DNA from: Halohasta litorea
GTDB taxonomy: Archaea > Halobacteriota > Halobacteria > Halobacteriales > Haloferacaceae
Assembly (NCBI RefSeq): GCF_024494645.1
Contig: NZ_JANHDJ010000003.1
Location: 62,001 to 126,000, forward strand
Reading direction: 5' to 3'
DNA: 64,000 bases
Shown here: positions 18,369-27,177 of the stretch, piece by piece
Layout: every line of letters starts with the position of its first letter
Numbering within the stretch: position 1 is the first letter of the stretch
The notes under the pieces: model-generated
Databases searched by the model: none
The model's input: the letters and a program-made list of their open reading frames with translations, nothing else
Told to the model about the DNA's origin: nothing
Program-made: the position numbers and the translations under genes

Positions 18369-18674
18369 CTAACCACCTTTTTCTGCGTTGGGTGGTTCGC
18401 TCCGCTCACCACCGCTCCTTGAAAAATCTGGACCAAAAAGGCCGCGTTCGCTCCTTACAGTCGCTCACGCGGTCGACTTACTCGCCGACAGCCTCCTCCA
18501 CAATCTCTATTTCCTCAGTCCCACCTTTTTCCGGTTCGGGTGGCCTCACTCCGCTCGGCCACCACTCACCGCAAAAACGTGGGCGAAAAAGGCCGCGTTC
18601 GCTCCTTACAGTCGCTCACGCGGTCGACTTACTTGCCGACAGCCTCTTCCACAATCTCTATTTCTTCGTCAGTC
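18369..18674. repeat. Tandem duplication of a gene 3' end and its downstream spacer
   Basis: Two imperfect copies of a unit of about 151 bases stand in tandem. The best conserved part is 18435-18520 against 18586-18674. Read on the minus strand each copy begins with the same codons for EEIEIVEEAVG plus a stop, then GTCGACCGCGTGAGCGACTG and a run ending in GGCCTTTTT. Copy two forms the true end of the upstream remnant gene; copy one is a detached repeat in which the coding end is left without a gene. The second half of each unit (CCACC, TTTTT, then an inverted GGTGG or GGCC motif) can fold and may serve as terminator. Confidence 0.85.
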
Positions 18675-18868
18675 AACCCATAGAGTTCATAGACGATTTC
18701 GTCGATCAGCGCATCAGTCTGCTCGATTTTCGCTTCTAGCTCCTCGGCTCGCTCGACAGTCTGGACGTAGCTCTCCAGCCCGGCCTCGACATCCGCCACC
18801 TTCGGCAGCGTCAGTTTCCGCAACCGATCCACCAGCTCGAAAACAGATTCGAGTTCTGGAACGGCTCG
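18629..18868 (-). pseudogene. C-terminal remnant of a restriction-modification (type IIG/S-subunit-like) protein
   Basis: About 78 residues ending at the stop at 18629 form a heptad-rich helix followed by IDEIVYELYGLTDEEIEIVE. That ending is typical of the C-terminus of Eco57I/PglX-type methylase-nucleases and type I specificity subunits in haloarchaea. The frame stays open to 19018, but the upstream 50 residues (starting MVVGECDS) do not look like the family. No methylase motif (NPPY, SAM-binding) or target-recognition domain is present. I therefore read it as a decayed RM gene left after deletion, not a functional small protein. The adjoining duplication supports local rearrangement. Confidence 0.7.
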
Positions 18869-19022
18869 CCCCCAAGCGTGGCCTGACTCATACGAATAGC
18901 ATACAGTCAGGAAGACGTGATTAAAGAACTGCTGGAGTCGACACCGAGTCCCCGAACCGAGACCCACCAGTGGGACTGACGACCGAGCCGCACGGCTGTC
19001 GCACTCACCGACGACCAAGTAC

Positions 19023-19274
19023 TCACCCGGGGGTCACGGCGACCGCCAACAGGAGGACACCGGCGTGCCAGACGACCAGGGGCACCACCAGCGCGGGCTC
19101 GGTTGGCGGCAGCGGCGGGTGCCGGATGATGGCATCGTAGACGAACAGCGTGGCAACGAGCGTCCCGGCGAACAGCCCGGACTGAACCCCGATCCCGGTG
19201 AGGACACTCACCACCACCCCGGCGAGGATGCAGCCGACGATCGCCACGAGAATCCCATCGTAGTAGTCGACCAT
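19023..19274 (-). CDS. Small membrane protein, three helices
   Basis: This 83-residue protein has three predicted hydrophobic helices (about 8-30, 33-48 and 58-80) and a central proline-rich loop (RHPPLPPTEPA). The start at 19274 (MVDYYDG) is preferred to an in-frame TTG six bases upstream. It does not match a family I know. It lies directly after the RM remnant, so it may belong to the same unstable segment, although its codon use is ordinary. Confidence 0.6.
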   Translation of the reverse strand: MVDYYDGILVAIVGCILAGVVVSVLTGIGVQSGLFAGTLVATLFVYDAIIRHPPLPPTEPALVVPLVVWHAGVLLLAVAVTPG

Positions 19275-19406
19275 AGTCAATCATTAGGACTACAGTACCA
19301 ACCGACGAATAGCTACGCTTCCACCCGGCTCCTGGACACTCACGCCGCCTGATGCCTCAGTGACACCAGAGGAATCATAGGCTGGGACCCCCAACCCACG
19401 GCCAGT

Positions 19407-19784
19407 ATGCCAGTCGACCCCGAGGAAGGCCTCGTGACGGATCTCATGCTCGGCCTGATGGTTGCCTTCGGCGCGGATATCATCATTCTCGTGGGGGTTC
19501 TGTGGTATATCGGCAACGTCACGACGCTGGCCTTGGTGACCACCACCGGACTGATCGTCGGGGTTTTCGCGGCCTGGATCGGCTGGCGCTGGCGAGCGAT
19601 CAGACGCATCGAGTCGGCCGACGAGCCCGAGCGGTCCGCCCTCGACGAACTCACACACCGGTATGCCACAGGCGAGATCAGCGAGGCGGCCTTCGAGCGA
19701 AAACTCGACCGCCTTGTCGACATCGAGGACCGGACCGAGCGGGACGAGATCGACGAGGAACGGGCTCCCGAACGAGCCGAGTAA
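19407..19784 (+). CDS. SHOCT-domain membrane protein
   Basis: This 125-residue protein has two membrane helices (about 10-32 and 37-60) and a C-terminal SHOCT motif (LDELTHRYATGEISEAAFE) followed by an acidic/charged tail. SHOCT is a short helical module found at protein ends, thought to mediate oligomerisation. The two-helix plus SHOCT design is frequent in haloarchaea and has no known function. It is convergent with the small gene at 19792. Confidence 0.82.
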   Translation: MPVDPEEGLVTDLMLGLMVAFGADIIILVGVLWYIGNVTTLALVTTTGLIVGVFAAWIGWRWRAIRRIESADEPERSALDELTHRYATGEISEAAFERKLDRLVDIEDRTERDEIDEERAPERAE

Positions 19785-19791
19785 CGCCCGC

Positions 19792-20061
19792 TTACACGCC
19801 CTCGACTGTTTTCCGGAAGGCTTTGATGTGGCCGAGCGCGTCGTCGATGCCGTCACCGACCTGCTCGTCGGCCCCGTCTTGCAGTTCGCGGAGCGTGTAT
19901 TCGATCCGGGCGAGTCGGCCGTGGTCGGCCCCGTGGTCCCGCTCGGCGAGGTCGGCCAGGGTCTCGGCCGTCTCGGTCAGCCCCGCCGCCCGGTCGTCCG
20001 ATGCATGGTCGGCCACAGCCGCGAGCGCCTCGCTGGCGGCGATGAGTTCGTCGTGTGTCAT
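19792..20061 (-). CDS. Small helical protein, haloarchaeal conserved hypothetical
   Basis: This 89-residue, all-helical acidic protein starts at MTHDELIAAS (20061). An in-frame earlier start at 20082 adds seven residues outside the likely family. Repeated alanine, aspartate and glutamate in heptads (ALAAVADHASDDRAAGL, ETAETLADLAERD) suggest a helical bundle or dimer. I recall similar proteins as a haloarchaeal DUF but cannot name the family with certainty. Eight bases separate it from the SHOCT gene stop. Confidence 0.65.
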   Translation of the reverse strand: MTHDELIAASEALAAVADHASDDRAAGLTETAETLADLAERDHGADHGRLARIEYTLRELQDGADEQVGDGIDDALGHIKAFRKTVEGV

Positions 20062-20113
20062 ACGGTCGATTACTGTGAGCAACCATCATAGCTACTTCGG
20101 CTCGGACGACCCC

Positions 20114-21871
20114 TCACTCCTCGACCAACCGCTCGACCGTTGCGGCCTGTAACTCGTCCCGAACCGCGTGGCTCGCTTCAGCATCGGTTTCGACCTCGAT
20201 CACATGGGAGCCGTCGGCCGCAATCGCCTCGGCATAGGTCTCGCGGAACGCCGACCGACCCTTGACCCGCCGATAGTCGAACCCGTACAGCTCGCCAGTC
20301 GGTTCGAAATCCATCCCGTGGGGCGTTTTGAACTGCCGCGTAAACGGCGGCTCGAAGTTCTCGATGGGGAGCTGATGAAAAATCCCGCCGCCGTCGTTGT
20401 TGAGCAAGACGATCGTCGCATCGACCTCGGCGCGCCCGATTGCGAGCAGGCCGTTCATATCGTGGTAGTAGGCCAGATCGCCGATTACGAGCGTCACGTC
20501 GTCTGTCGTGCCATGCGCCGCCCCCAGGGCGGTCGAGACGATGCCGTCGATCCCCGAAGCCCCGCGGTTCCCGATCGCGGTCACAGACGTCGTGTCCGGC
20601 TCGCCGAACCGATCCAGATCCCGGACGGGCATGCTGTTGGAGACCACCAACGTCGCAGGATCGGCCAACCCATCGACCACGTCCGCGAGAATCCCGCCCT
20701 CATACAGAGTGTCGCGCCGCTCGCCGACTGCCTCGCTGTGGGCCGAGTCGGCCGCGACCCACCGGTTGCGCCACTCGGCGCTCCCGCCGCTGCGAACCAG
20801 CTGGGAGAGGTGACCACAGAGCCGGTCGGGATCGGCGACGACGAGATCGGTGGCAGTGAACTCGGCCTCCCGCCACTCGCCTGCGGGATCGACGACCAAC
20901 TGCCGCGCGTCGGTCCCGGCGAGATACTTCCGGAGCGGTTTCGAGGTCGGCGACGCCCCCAGCCGCACGACGACCTCGGGATCGGGCCACGACTCGGTGA
21001 CCGCGGTATCGACATAGGCGTCGTAGCCGCCGATCACGGGCGCGGCACGGGTATGGCCCCCGAAGCGGAGCCCCGAGAGCGGATCGGCGAGGATGGGGAA
21101 TCCTGTTGCGTGCGAAAAAGCGGTGACGGATTCGGCGGTGAGTCCCGGCGGATCGGCCGGTCCGGCGACGATCAGCCCCCGGTTGACGCTCACGTCCTCG
21201 GCCAGCTGGCGGAGCTGCTGGTCGTCCAACTGTGGCTGACCCACTGTCCGACTCACAAAGGGCTCGTCCTCCCCACGACCCATCGCCGCGAGCCGCGAGA
21301 GATCGGCGGGAACATCCCCTGCCACCGGCGTCGGCTCCAACGGCTTTTTAAATGGAACGTTGAGATGGACCGGACCCGGAGGCGTCCCCTCGGCGGTCCC
21401 TACCGCCCGTGAGATGTCGGTCCGCAGCGACCGCAGGGTTCGGTCCTCGGCGGCCGGTTCGGGGAGGTCCTTGTACCACCGGACACTCTCCCCGTACAGT
21501 TTCTCCTGGTCCACCGTCTGGTTAGCCCCCGACTCTCGAAGCTCTGGCGGACGGTCGGCCGTCAGAAGAAGCAGCGGTACCCGACCCTGATTGGCTTCGA
21601 CCACCGCCGGATGGTAGTTGGCGGCGGCGGTCCCCGAGGTCGACACGAGAACCGTCACCTCGCCCGTCCGGCGGGCCCGACCCAGCGCGAAATACGCGGC
21701 CGACCGTTCGTCGAGCGCAGAGACGGTCTGCAAGTCGTCGTGTTCGTCACAGGCAACCGTAAGGGGAGTCGACCGACTGCCCGGCGAGATACAGACGGTT
21801 CCGACACCGTTGCGGGCGAGTTCCGCAGCGATCGCCCGACCCCACAGCGTGTTTCGGTTCGGCGCAGTCAT
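20114..21871 (-). CDS. menD: 2-succinyl-5-enolpyruvyl-6-hydroxy-3-cyclohexene-1-carboxylate synthase
   Basis: This 585-residue thiamine-diphosphate enzyme adds a succinic semialdehyde unit from 2-oxoglutarate to isochorismate, the committed step to menaquinone. Visible features are the N-terminal PYR domain (VGTVCISPGSRSTPLTVA, ALDERSAAYFALG), the TSGTAAANYHPAVVEA segment, the transhydrogenase-like middle domain, and the C-terminal PP domain with GNRGASGIDG, IGDLAYYHDMNGLL and LNNDGGGIFH, which binds Mg2+ and ThDP. Length matches MenD. It is on the same strand as menF, but 3.1 kb of unrelated, oppositely oriented genes lie between. Confidence 0.96.
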   Translation of the reverse strand: MTAPNRNTLWGRAIAAELARNGVGTVCISPGSRSTPLTVACDEHDDLQTVSALDERSAAYFALGRARRTGEVTVLVSTSGTAAANYHPAVVEANQGRVPLLLLTADRPPELRESGANQTVDQEKLYGESVRWYKDLPEPAAEDRTLRSLRTDISRAVGTAEGTPPGPVHLNVPFKKPLEPTPVAGDVPADLSRLAAMGRGEDEPFVSRTVGQPQLDDQQLRQLAEDVSVNRGLIVAGPADPPGLTAESVTAFSHATGFPILADPLSGLRFGGHTRAAPVIGGYDAYVDTAVTESWPDPEVVVRLGASPTSKPLRKYLAGTDARQLVVDPAGEWREAEFTATDLVVADPDRLCGHLSQLVRSGGSAEWRNRWVAADSAHSEAVGERRDTLYEGGILADVVDGLADPATLVVSNSMPVRDLDRFGEPDTTSVTAIGNRGASGIDGIVSTALGAAHGTTDDVTLVIGDLAYYHDMNGLLAIGRAEVDATIVLLNNDGGGIFHQLPIENFEPPFTRQFKTPHGMDFEPTGELYGFDYRRVKGRSAFRETYAEAIAADGSHVIEVETDAEASHAVRDELQAATVERLVEE

Positions 21872-22245
21872 TGGTCGCCTCTTGGTCCGAACCGTGATAT
21901 GTCCGGCGTGTTTCGACGGCCCCGAACGACGGTCGACGATTGGTGTACGGTCAACGAACTCATGGTATCCAACGTGGGACGTGCTTCAGCGGGCTAAACA
22001 CCCCTTCGCCCCGTGAGCATCCAGTGTCAGCGAGCCACCAATAGTAAAAGACAGACAGGAGTGTGTGAGGGCAGTCATCGAAGAACATCCTGATAAAACC
22101 GCACGAGGACAACAGGCGAACGACCCGCAGCACGCCGTCACGAGCAGCCAACTGACCGCATCACCAAACAGCATCAAACGCAGTGGTAACACGATCCTAA
22201 CATATACTGAAGAATTTATATGTCGATGCGACAAAAGCGTCTCAA
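21872..22245. other. Intergenic region with SBP promoter; no gene seen
   Basis: This 374-base spacer has lower G+C than its surroundings. I see no credible gene on either strand: frames here lack haloarchaeal codon bias. The only clear element is TTTATAT at 22215-22221, 28 bases before the ATG at 22246, which is the TATA box of the substrate-binding lipoprotein and implies a leaderless transcript. The menD start lies at the left edge with no obvious TATA. The segment could be the left junction of the material inserted between menD and menF. Confidence 0.6.
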
Positions 22246-24009
22246 ATGGCAGCCGAAAGTGTCACCCGTCGTCGATTTCTCGCAACTACGGCGGGGGCAC
22301 TTGTCACGACAAGCGGTTGTGTCGGCGGCGTCCAAAACCTCGCCGGACGCAGCCGCACGGCGCAGCTGTCGCTCCGGATCTCGACGGTTCCAGCCAGTGA
22401 GGACCCCTACGCGGTGTGGATCGCAAACCATCTGGCCGACAACCTCGAAGCCTCCGGTGTCGATACCATCGTCGATCCGATGAGTTACGACGTGTTTCTC
22501 AGGGAAGTTCTCATAAACCACGAGTTCGACATCTACATCGGCAGATACCCTCGATTAAGAGATCCCGATGAACTCCGGTCGATGCTGTACTCCGCCTACA
22601 GCGAGGAACAGGGGTGGCAGAACCCCTTCGGATTCAGCGATCCAGGAACCGACGAACTGCTCGACGAACAGCGAGCCGTGAGTGGGGACGACCGGATCGA
22701 CATCACAAACGAGATTCAGCAACAAATCCTAAACGAACAGCCGTTCGTCGTCCTCGGGGTCGCCGACCGGATTTCGGCGGTCAGAACGGACCGCTTCAGC
22801 GGATGGCCGGATGGGGGACTCGACAACCCGACCGACTACCTGTTGCTCGACCGTGCCGGGGAGGAAACGACGCTCGAACTGTTGCTCCAAAACGGACGGA
22901 TTACTGAAAACCGGAACCCGCTGGCGGTCGAATACCGTGACCGGGGGACGCTCGTGGGACTGTTGTACGAACCACTGGTCAGAACGCCCGACGGCGTGGA
23001 TGAACCCCTCCCATGGCTCGCACGAGACATAGCGTGGGAGGAGTCGGAACCGACAGCTGCGACAGTCCGGCTCCGAGAGACGCCGTGGCACGACGGCCGC
23101 TCGGTCACCGCAGACGATGTCGCGTTTACCTACGAGTTCCTCGCGGATACGTCGCTTGGCGAGTACGACACAGCCGTCCCGACGCCGTGGCGTCGCAGTC
23201 ACGTCTCGCTTGTCGAGTCCGTCACAGTCGAAGCCAACGACCGGCTCCGGATCGAATTCACGACGCCGAACCGATCGCTGGCATACCGGGGGCTTTCGGT
23301 ACCGATACTCCCCGAGCATATCTGGCGTGAGCGAAGCGACGCCGCCGACCTAGCCGGAGTCGATCTCAGTAGTCGGACGACAAGCGCGCTCGTCGACCCG
23401 AACGAAGCGGCGGTCGGCAGCGGGTTCCTCCAGTTCGATGCTGCCGTTCCCAAGGAGTCGGTCTCGCTCACCGTGTTCCCTGAACACTTCCTGTGGAACG
23501 GTGATGCCAACGGGATACCGGCTCGGTTCGGCGGGACACAACCGTTTGACCGCGTCGAGTTCACCGTCGTCCCCTCCCAAGATGCCGCGGTGGAGGTGCT
23601 CGCCGAGGGGGATGCCGATGCCCCCGCCGATCGGTTACAGGCGTCTATCGTCCCTCGCATTATCGATACAGAGGGTATTTCGATGACACGCAGAGTGCCG
23701 TCCTCGTTTTATCATGTCGGTTGCAACTGCCGTCGGGCACCGCTAACTGATCCGCGGTTTCGGCAGGTACTCGCACAGCATCTCGACCGGTCTGCCATCG
23801 TCGACGAGGCGTTCGACGGGCACGGGACGCCATCGGAAGTCCCGCTTCGCGGGAAGTGGGTTCCGAAGGAACTCGAATGGAACGGGACTGCCAGCCGACC
23901 GTTTCTGGGCTCTGATGGGGATGTGGCTGTCGAGCGGACGCAGGATGCGTTCCGCAGTGCTGGCTACCAGTACGACGGCGACCAGTTGGTCCGGAGGAGC
24001 GGACAATAG
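22246..24009 (+). CDS. ABC transporter substrate-binding lipoprotein, family 5 (peptide/nickel type)
   Basis: This 587-residue protein starts with a Tat signal (VTRRRFLATTAGAL) and a lipobox (TTSGC, Cys about 26), so it is exported folded and lipid-anchored. The rest is family 5 solute-binding sequence. A landmark is TPWHDGRSVTADDVAFTYEF in the middle, preceded by a first-lobe segment (EPLVRTPDG, LPWLARDIAWEE). These proteins capture oligopeptides, nickel or sugars for Dpp/Opp-type transporters. No permease or ATPase is adjacent, so it is an orphan. The N-terminal 180 residues look like a displaced copy of the normal C-terminal lobe, which is unusual. Confidence 0.85.
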   Translation: MAAESVTRRRFLATTAGALVTTSGCVGGVQNLAGRSRTAQLSLRISTVPASEDPYAVWIANHLADNLEASGVDTIVDPMSYDVFLREVLINHEFDIYIGRYPRLRDPDELRSMLYSAYSEEQGWQNPFGFSDPGTDELLDEQRAVSGDDRIDITNEIQQQILNEQPFVVLGVADRISAVRTDRFSGWPDGGLDNPTDYLLLDRAGEETTLELLLQNGRITENRNPLAVEYRDRGTLVGLLYEPLVRTPDGVDEPLPWLARDIAWEESEPTAATVRLRETPWHDGRSVTADDVAFTYEFLADTSLGEYDTAVPTPWRRSHVSLVESVTVEANDRLRIEFTTPNRSLAYRGLSVPILPEHIWRERSDAADLAGVDLSSRTTSALVDPNEAAVGSGFLQFDAAVPKESVSLTVFPEHFLWNGDANGIPARFGGTQPFDRVEFTVVPSQDAAVEVLAEGDADAPADRLQASIVPRIIDTEGISMTRRVPSSFYHVGCNCRRAPLTDPRFRQVLAQHLDRSAIVDEAFDGHGTPSEVPLRGKWVPKELEWNGTASRPFLGSDGDVAVERTQDAFRSAGYQYDGDQLVRRSGQ

Positions 24010-24899
24010 TGTTCCTCTCGACTGCGGCTCAGGTAGCCGGAATCGTCTCCGTGTTTCTCGTCGTCGCAACAGTCACCATCGTCGGCCCCGACCGACTCCG
24101 TGAAACCCGACGAACCTACCGCGAACGGCTGGCGGCGGCCGCACCATACGTTGGGCTTCTCGTGCCGCTGTTGGTCGTGAACAAACTCGCCCGCGATATC
24201 GGCCCGGAACTCTCCTGGCTCGTCGGCATCCGGATCACCGGCTGGCTCCAGACGATCGATGGCCTGCTGCTGTGGCCGCTCTATCCCGAAGCGACCCCAC
24301 AGGTGGTCGTGTGGCTGCAGTCGATGGCGACGCCAGCGGTGACAGCCTACTTTTCCTCGGTGTACGTCTACGGCTACGTCTTCTTGCTCGTGTTTCCGAT
24401 CATCGCCTACATGTCGCTTTCGTACCCCGAGCCCTTCCGACGGACGGCGATCGCCTACGGGGCGAACTATCTCATCGGCGTGGTCTGTTATCTGGTGTTC
24501 ATCGCCTACGGCCCCCGCAACCTTCTCGTCGAACAGGTCGAAGGGCTGTTGTTCACCCAGCACACACAGTATCAGTTCGTCACGGCGGCGGTCAACAACG
24601 AGACGAACGTGTTCCCGTCACTACACACGTCAATGGCAGTCACGGCGGCGTTGTTAGCCTGGAGTACTCGCGACGAGTACCCGCTGTGGGTGCCGATTGC
24701 CACCCTGCTTGCGGTCAGCGTTATCGTCTCGACGATGTACCTCGGAATTCACTGGGCGACGGACGTGATCTTCGGGATCGGACTCGGCTGGCTGAGCGTC
24801 GTCATCGGATACCGGTTCGAGGACTGGCAGCCGACGCTTACGGGAGTTAAACTCCGACTCACTGGAATCCGAAACGCCATCCGGAGTCGCCAGCGGTGA
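24009..24899 (+). CDS. PAP2-family (Aur1/Ipt1-like) membrane enzyme
   Basis: This 296-residue protein has about seven helices and a PAP2-3-type catalytic region: NVFPSLHTSMA with the first histidine and STMYLGIHWATD with the second histidine and aspartate, in the order expected for SxxH and HxxxD. The closest known relatives are the Aur1/Ipt1 inositolphosphotransferases and lipid phosphatases, which move a phospho-head group on lipids. Translation starts with GTG at 24009, sharing one base with the preceding TAG, so it is translationally coupled to the substrate-binding lipoprotein. The substrate is unknown. Confidence 0.85.
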   Translation: MFLSTAAQVAGIVSVFLVVATVTIVGPDRLRETRRTYRERLAAAAPYVGLLVPLLVVNKLARDIGPELSWLVGIRITGWLQTIDGLLLWPLYPEATPQVVVWLQSMATPAVTAYFSSVYVYGYVFLLVFPIIAYMSLSYPEPFRRTAIAYGANYLIGVVCYLVFIAYGPRNLLVEQVEGLLFTQHTQYQFVTAAVNNETNVFPSLHTSMAVTAALLAWSTRDEYPLWVPIATLLAVSVIVSTMYLGIHWATDVIFGIGLGWLSVVIGYRFEDWQPTLTGVKLRLTGIRNAIRSRQR

Positions 24900-25017
24900 G
24901 TACAGCCCGACGGTTCCGGCTCGCCTCCGGTCAGGTGTCTCGCTAGGTCCTCGGGAAGTCGATCGGCCGAGCTGCGTCCCGGTTCGGAACGCGTGGGCGC
25001 TGCTGTCGTTCGCCACG

Positions 25018-26421
25018 CTACTCGGCTTCGAGTTCGTCCAGGATGGGTCGGAACTTGAGTTCGACCTCGTCCCACTCCCGGTCAGGGTCGCTGTCGCCGA
25101 CGATCCCCACACCTGCAAACAGGGTCGCCCGGCGGCGCGTTGCCACGGCCGACCGGAGGCCGACGGCGAAGGTGCCGTTTCCGGCGGCGTCGATCCAGCC
25201 GATGGGGGCGGCATACCAGCCCCGGTCGAAGGGTTCGGTCTCCCGAATCGTTTCGAGGGCTCGATCCGGCGGCAGCCCGCCGACCGCGGGCGTCGGGTGC
25301 AGCGCCTCGACCAGCGACAGGACGTGGGTGTCGGCGGCCAACTCCGCGGTGATCGGGGTGTGGATGTGCTGGACGGTCGCCAGCCGCTTGATCTGCCGGT
25401 CGCCGGTCGACACCGACGCCGCGAACGGCGCGAGTTGCTCGCGGATCGTCTCGGCGACCAACGCGTGTTCGTGGACGTTCTTGGGGTCGGCCAGCAACTC
25501 GTCGGCGAGCCACTCGTCCTCGGCGGGAGTCTCCCCGCGGCCCGTGGTTCCCGCCAGCGCGTCGGTCTCGACGGTTCGGCCCCGCAGCGAGACCAGTCGC
25601 TCGGGGGTCGCCCCGAAGAAGGCGGGCGGTTCGGGGCCCTCCGGCTCGACGAGAAACCGGGTACAGGAGGGGTACTTTTCGCCGAGCCGTGAGAGGATGT
25701 CGCCGACTTCGAGATCCGCCGCGAGGTCGACCTCCAGGACCTGTGCGAGGACGACCTTCTGGAGATCCCCGGCGGCGATGCGGTCGGTGGCGGCGGTGAC
25801 ACCGCCGCGCCACGAGTCGGGCGTGGTGGTTCGGCGTTGATCCGTGAGCCCCGGCTGCGGCGTCTCGGGATCGGCTGCGGGCAGCGAGCAGAGTCGCTCG
25901 CGTTCGGTCTCGATGCGCTCTTCGACGGCCGCGACAGAAGCGTCGGGGCCGACCGCGTTGACCGTGAGCCACGGCCCGCGGTCGGTGATCGTCACCTGCA
26001 CACGGGGAAAGACGAACCGCGCGTCGGGGAACGCCGCCCACGGGTCGGCCGACTCCGGGGTGTCCTCGGCGGGCTCGCCGCCGTCGGTGTCGAGGGCCGC
26101 CCGGTCGGTCTGGGAGGGCTGGTCAGCATGGAAGGTGAATCCCCCGAAAAGACGGGGGCAGGCGGCCTCGGTTCCGGCGTGCACGTCGCCGGAGGCGAAC
26201 AGCGACTCGGCGGCCTCCCGTATATGATCGAACCGGTCGGGGCCCTCGGCGGTGAGTGTCGCGGCGGCTCCACCGGCGATCACCGTGGCTTCGCCGGGCG
26301 AGTCCCAGACGGTTCGCGGCGCGTCGAACCCCTTCAGGACCGCCCGAAACGACGGCAGCCCGCCGTCGAGGCGAACCGACCGGCTGATCAGCTGTGGATC
26401 GGCAGCACGCGGCGACTCCAT
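25018..26421 (-). CDS. menF: Isochorismate synthase
   Basis: This 467-residue chorismate-utilising enzyme converts chorismate to isochorismate, the entry to menaquinone synthesis. The catalytic C-terminal half (about 195-460) has the lysine-bearing AGDLQKVVLAQ, ALAGTTGRGETPAEDEWLA, VQHIHTPITAEL, HPTPAVGG and the Mg2+-binding GWIDAAGNGTFAVGLRSA segments. The N-terminal 190 residues are a less conserved lobe (RFDHIREAAESLFASG). The gene is on the same strand as menD but separated by the lipoprotein and PAP2 genes. No other pathway gene is adjacent. Confidence 0.94.
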   Translation of the reverse strand: MESPRAADPQLISRSVRLDGGLPSFRAVLKGFDAPRTVWDSPGEATVIAGGAAATLTAEGPDRFDHIREAAESLFASGDVHAGTEAACPRLFGGFTFHADQPSQTDRAALDTDGGEPAEDTPESADPWAAFPDARFVFPRVQVTITDRGPWLTVNAVGPDASVAAVEERIETERERLCSLPAADPETPQPGLTDQRRTTTPDSWRGGVTAATDRIAAGDLQKVVLAQVLEVDLAADLEVGDILSRLGEKYPSCTRFLVEPEGPEPPAFFGATPERLVSLRGRTVETDALAGTTGRGETPAEDEWLADELLADPKNVHEHALVAETIREQLAPFAASVSTGDRQIKRLATVQHIHTPITAELAADTHVLSLVEALHPTPAVGGLPPDRALETIRETEPFDRGWYAAPIGWIDAAGNGTFAVGLRSAVATRRRATLFAGVGIVGDSDPDREWDEVELKFRPILDELEAE

Positions 26422-26472
26422 TAAAAACGACTCGGGACTCCGGACTCTTGAGCGTGACTATCGGTCGACGGC

Positions 26473-27066
26473 CTACCCATATCGCTCCTCGTTCCACGGA
26501 TCGGCCGTCGACGAGTAGCCGCGCTGCTCCCAGTAGCCCCGCTCAGGCTCGGTCAGCAGCTCGACACCGGTGACCCACTTCGCGCCTTTATATGCGTATT
26601 TGTGGGGCGTAACCACGCGCAGCGGGCCGCCGTGGTCGGCGGGGAGGTCGTCGCCGTCGTAACCGTAGGCGAACAGGACCTCCTCGCGCAAGCAATCCTC
26701 CAGCGGGAGATCGGTCGTGTAGCCATCTGCCGAGTGGAACATAACGTGGACCGCATCGCTGTCGACGCCAGCGCGCTCGGCGATGATCGGAAACGAGACG
26801 CCCGTAAACTGGCAGTCGAACTTGCTCCAGCCGGTCACGCAGTGGAAATCCTGCTTCTGAGTCTCGCCCGGGAGCTCCTGGAGTTCCTCGAACGACAGCG
26901 CCAGCGGGTCGTCGACCGCGCCGAAGACCTCGAAGCTCCACTCGGCGGGGTCGACTGCGGGCGTGCCGCCCTTCGAGAGCACTGGAAAACCGTCGGTTTG
27001 CTGTTGACCCGGCGGGAGTCTGCTGTCGCCGAACTCGGTGTAGAGATCAGTTCGGTCGGTGACCAT
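26473..27066 (-). CDS. Molybdopterin-dependent oxidoreductase, sulfite-oxidase/YedY fold
   Basis: This 197-residue protein has the oxidoreductase molybdopterin-binding fold. DFHCVTGWSKFDCQFTGVSF carries the cysteine that ligates molybdenum in the sulfite oxidase and MsrP (YedY) families, and the C-terminal VTPHKYAYKGAKWVTGVEL completes the pocket. It lacks the Mo-co dimerisation domain of true sulfite oxidases and has no Tat signal, so it would act in the cytoplasm. The start at 27066 is set by a TATA box (GTATATATAC, 27091-27100) 29 bases upstream; longer open sequence upstream is non-coding. Substrate unknown. Confidence 0.88.
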   Translation of the reverse strand: MVTDRTDLYTEFGDSRLPPGQQQTDGFPVLSKGGTPAVDPAEWSFEVFGAVDDPLALSFEELQELPGETQKQDFHCVTGWSKFDCQFTGVSFPIIAERAGVDSDAVHVMFHSADGYTTDLPLEDCLREEVLFAYGYDGDDLPADHGGPLRVVTPHKYAYKGAKWVTGVELLTEPERGYWEQRGYSSTADPWNEERYG

Positions 27067-27090
27067 AGTCGACCAACTGGCCCGGTGGTC

Positions 27091-27150
27091 GTATATATAC
27101 CGCCACCGGCCGACAGCGAGCCGGTCGACAACGCCGGTGGTTTTAAATAT
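27091..27150. promoter_or_regulatory. Divergent promoters for the molybdopterin gene and the small RHH gene
   Basis: Two TATA boxes lie back to back. GTATATATAC at 27091-27100 serves the leftward oxidoreductase (start 27066, 29 bases away). TTTTAAATAT at 27141-27150 serves the rightward small gene (start 27178, about 32 bases away). Both fit leaderless or nearly leaderless transcription. Confidence 0.65.
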
Positions 27151-27177
27151 GCACTCCGGTAACTCCCGACTGTTCAG

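Noticed and set aside
21872-22245. TnpB or IS605-type element end in the menD-lipoprotein spacer
   Set aside because: Some bases resemble transposon ends, but no transposase fragment or repeat pair was found.
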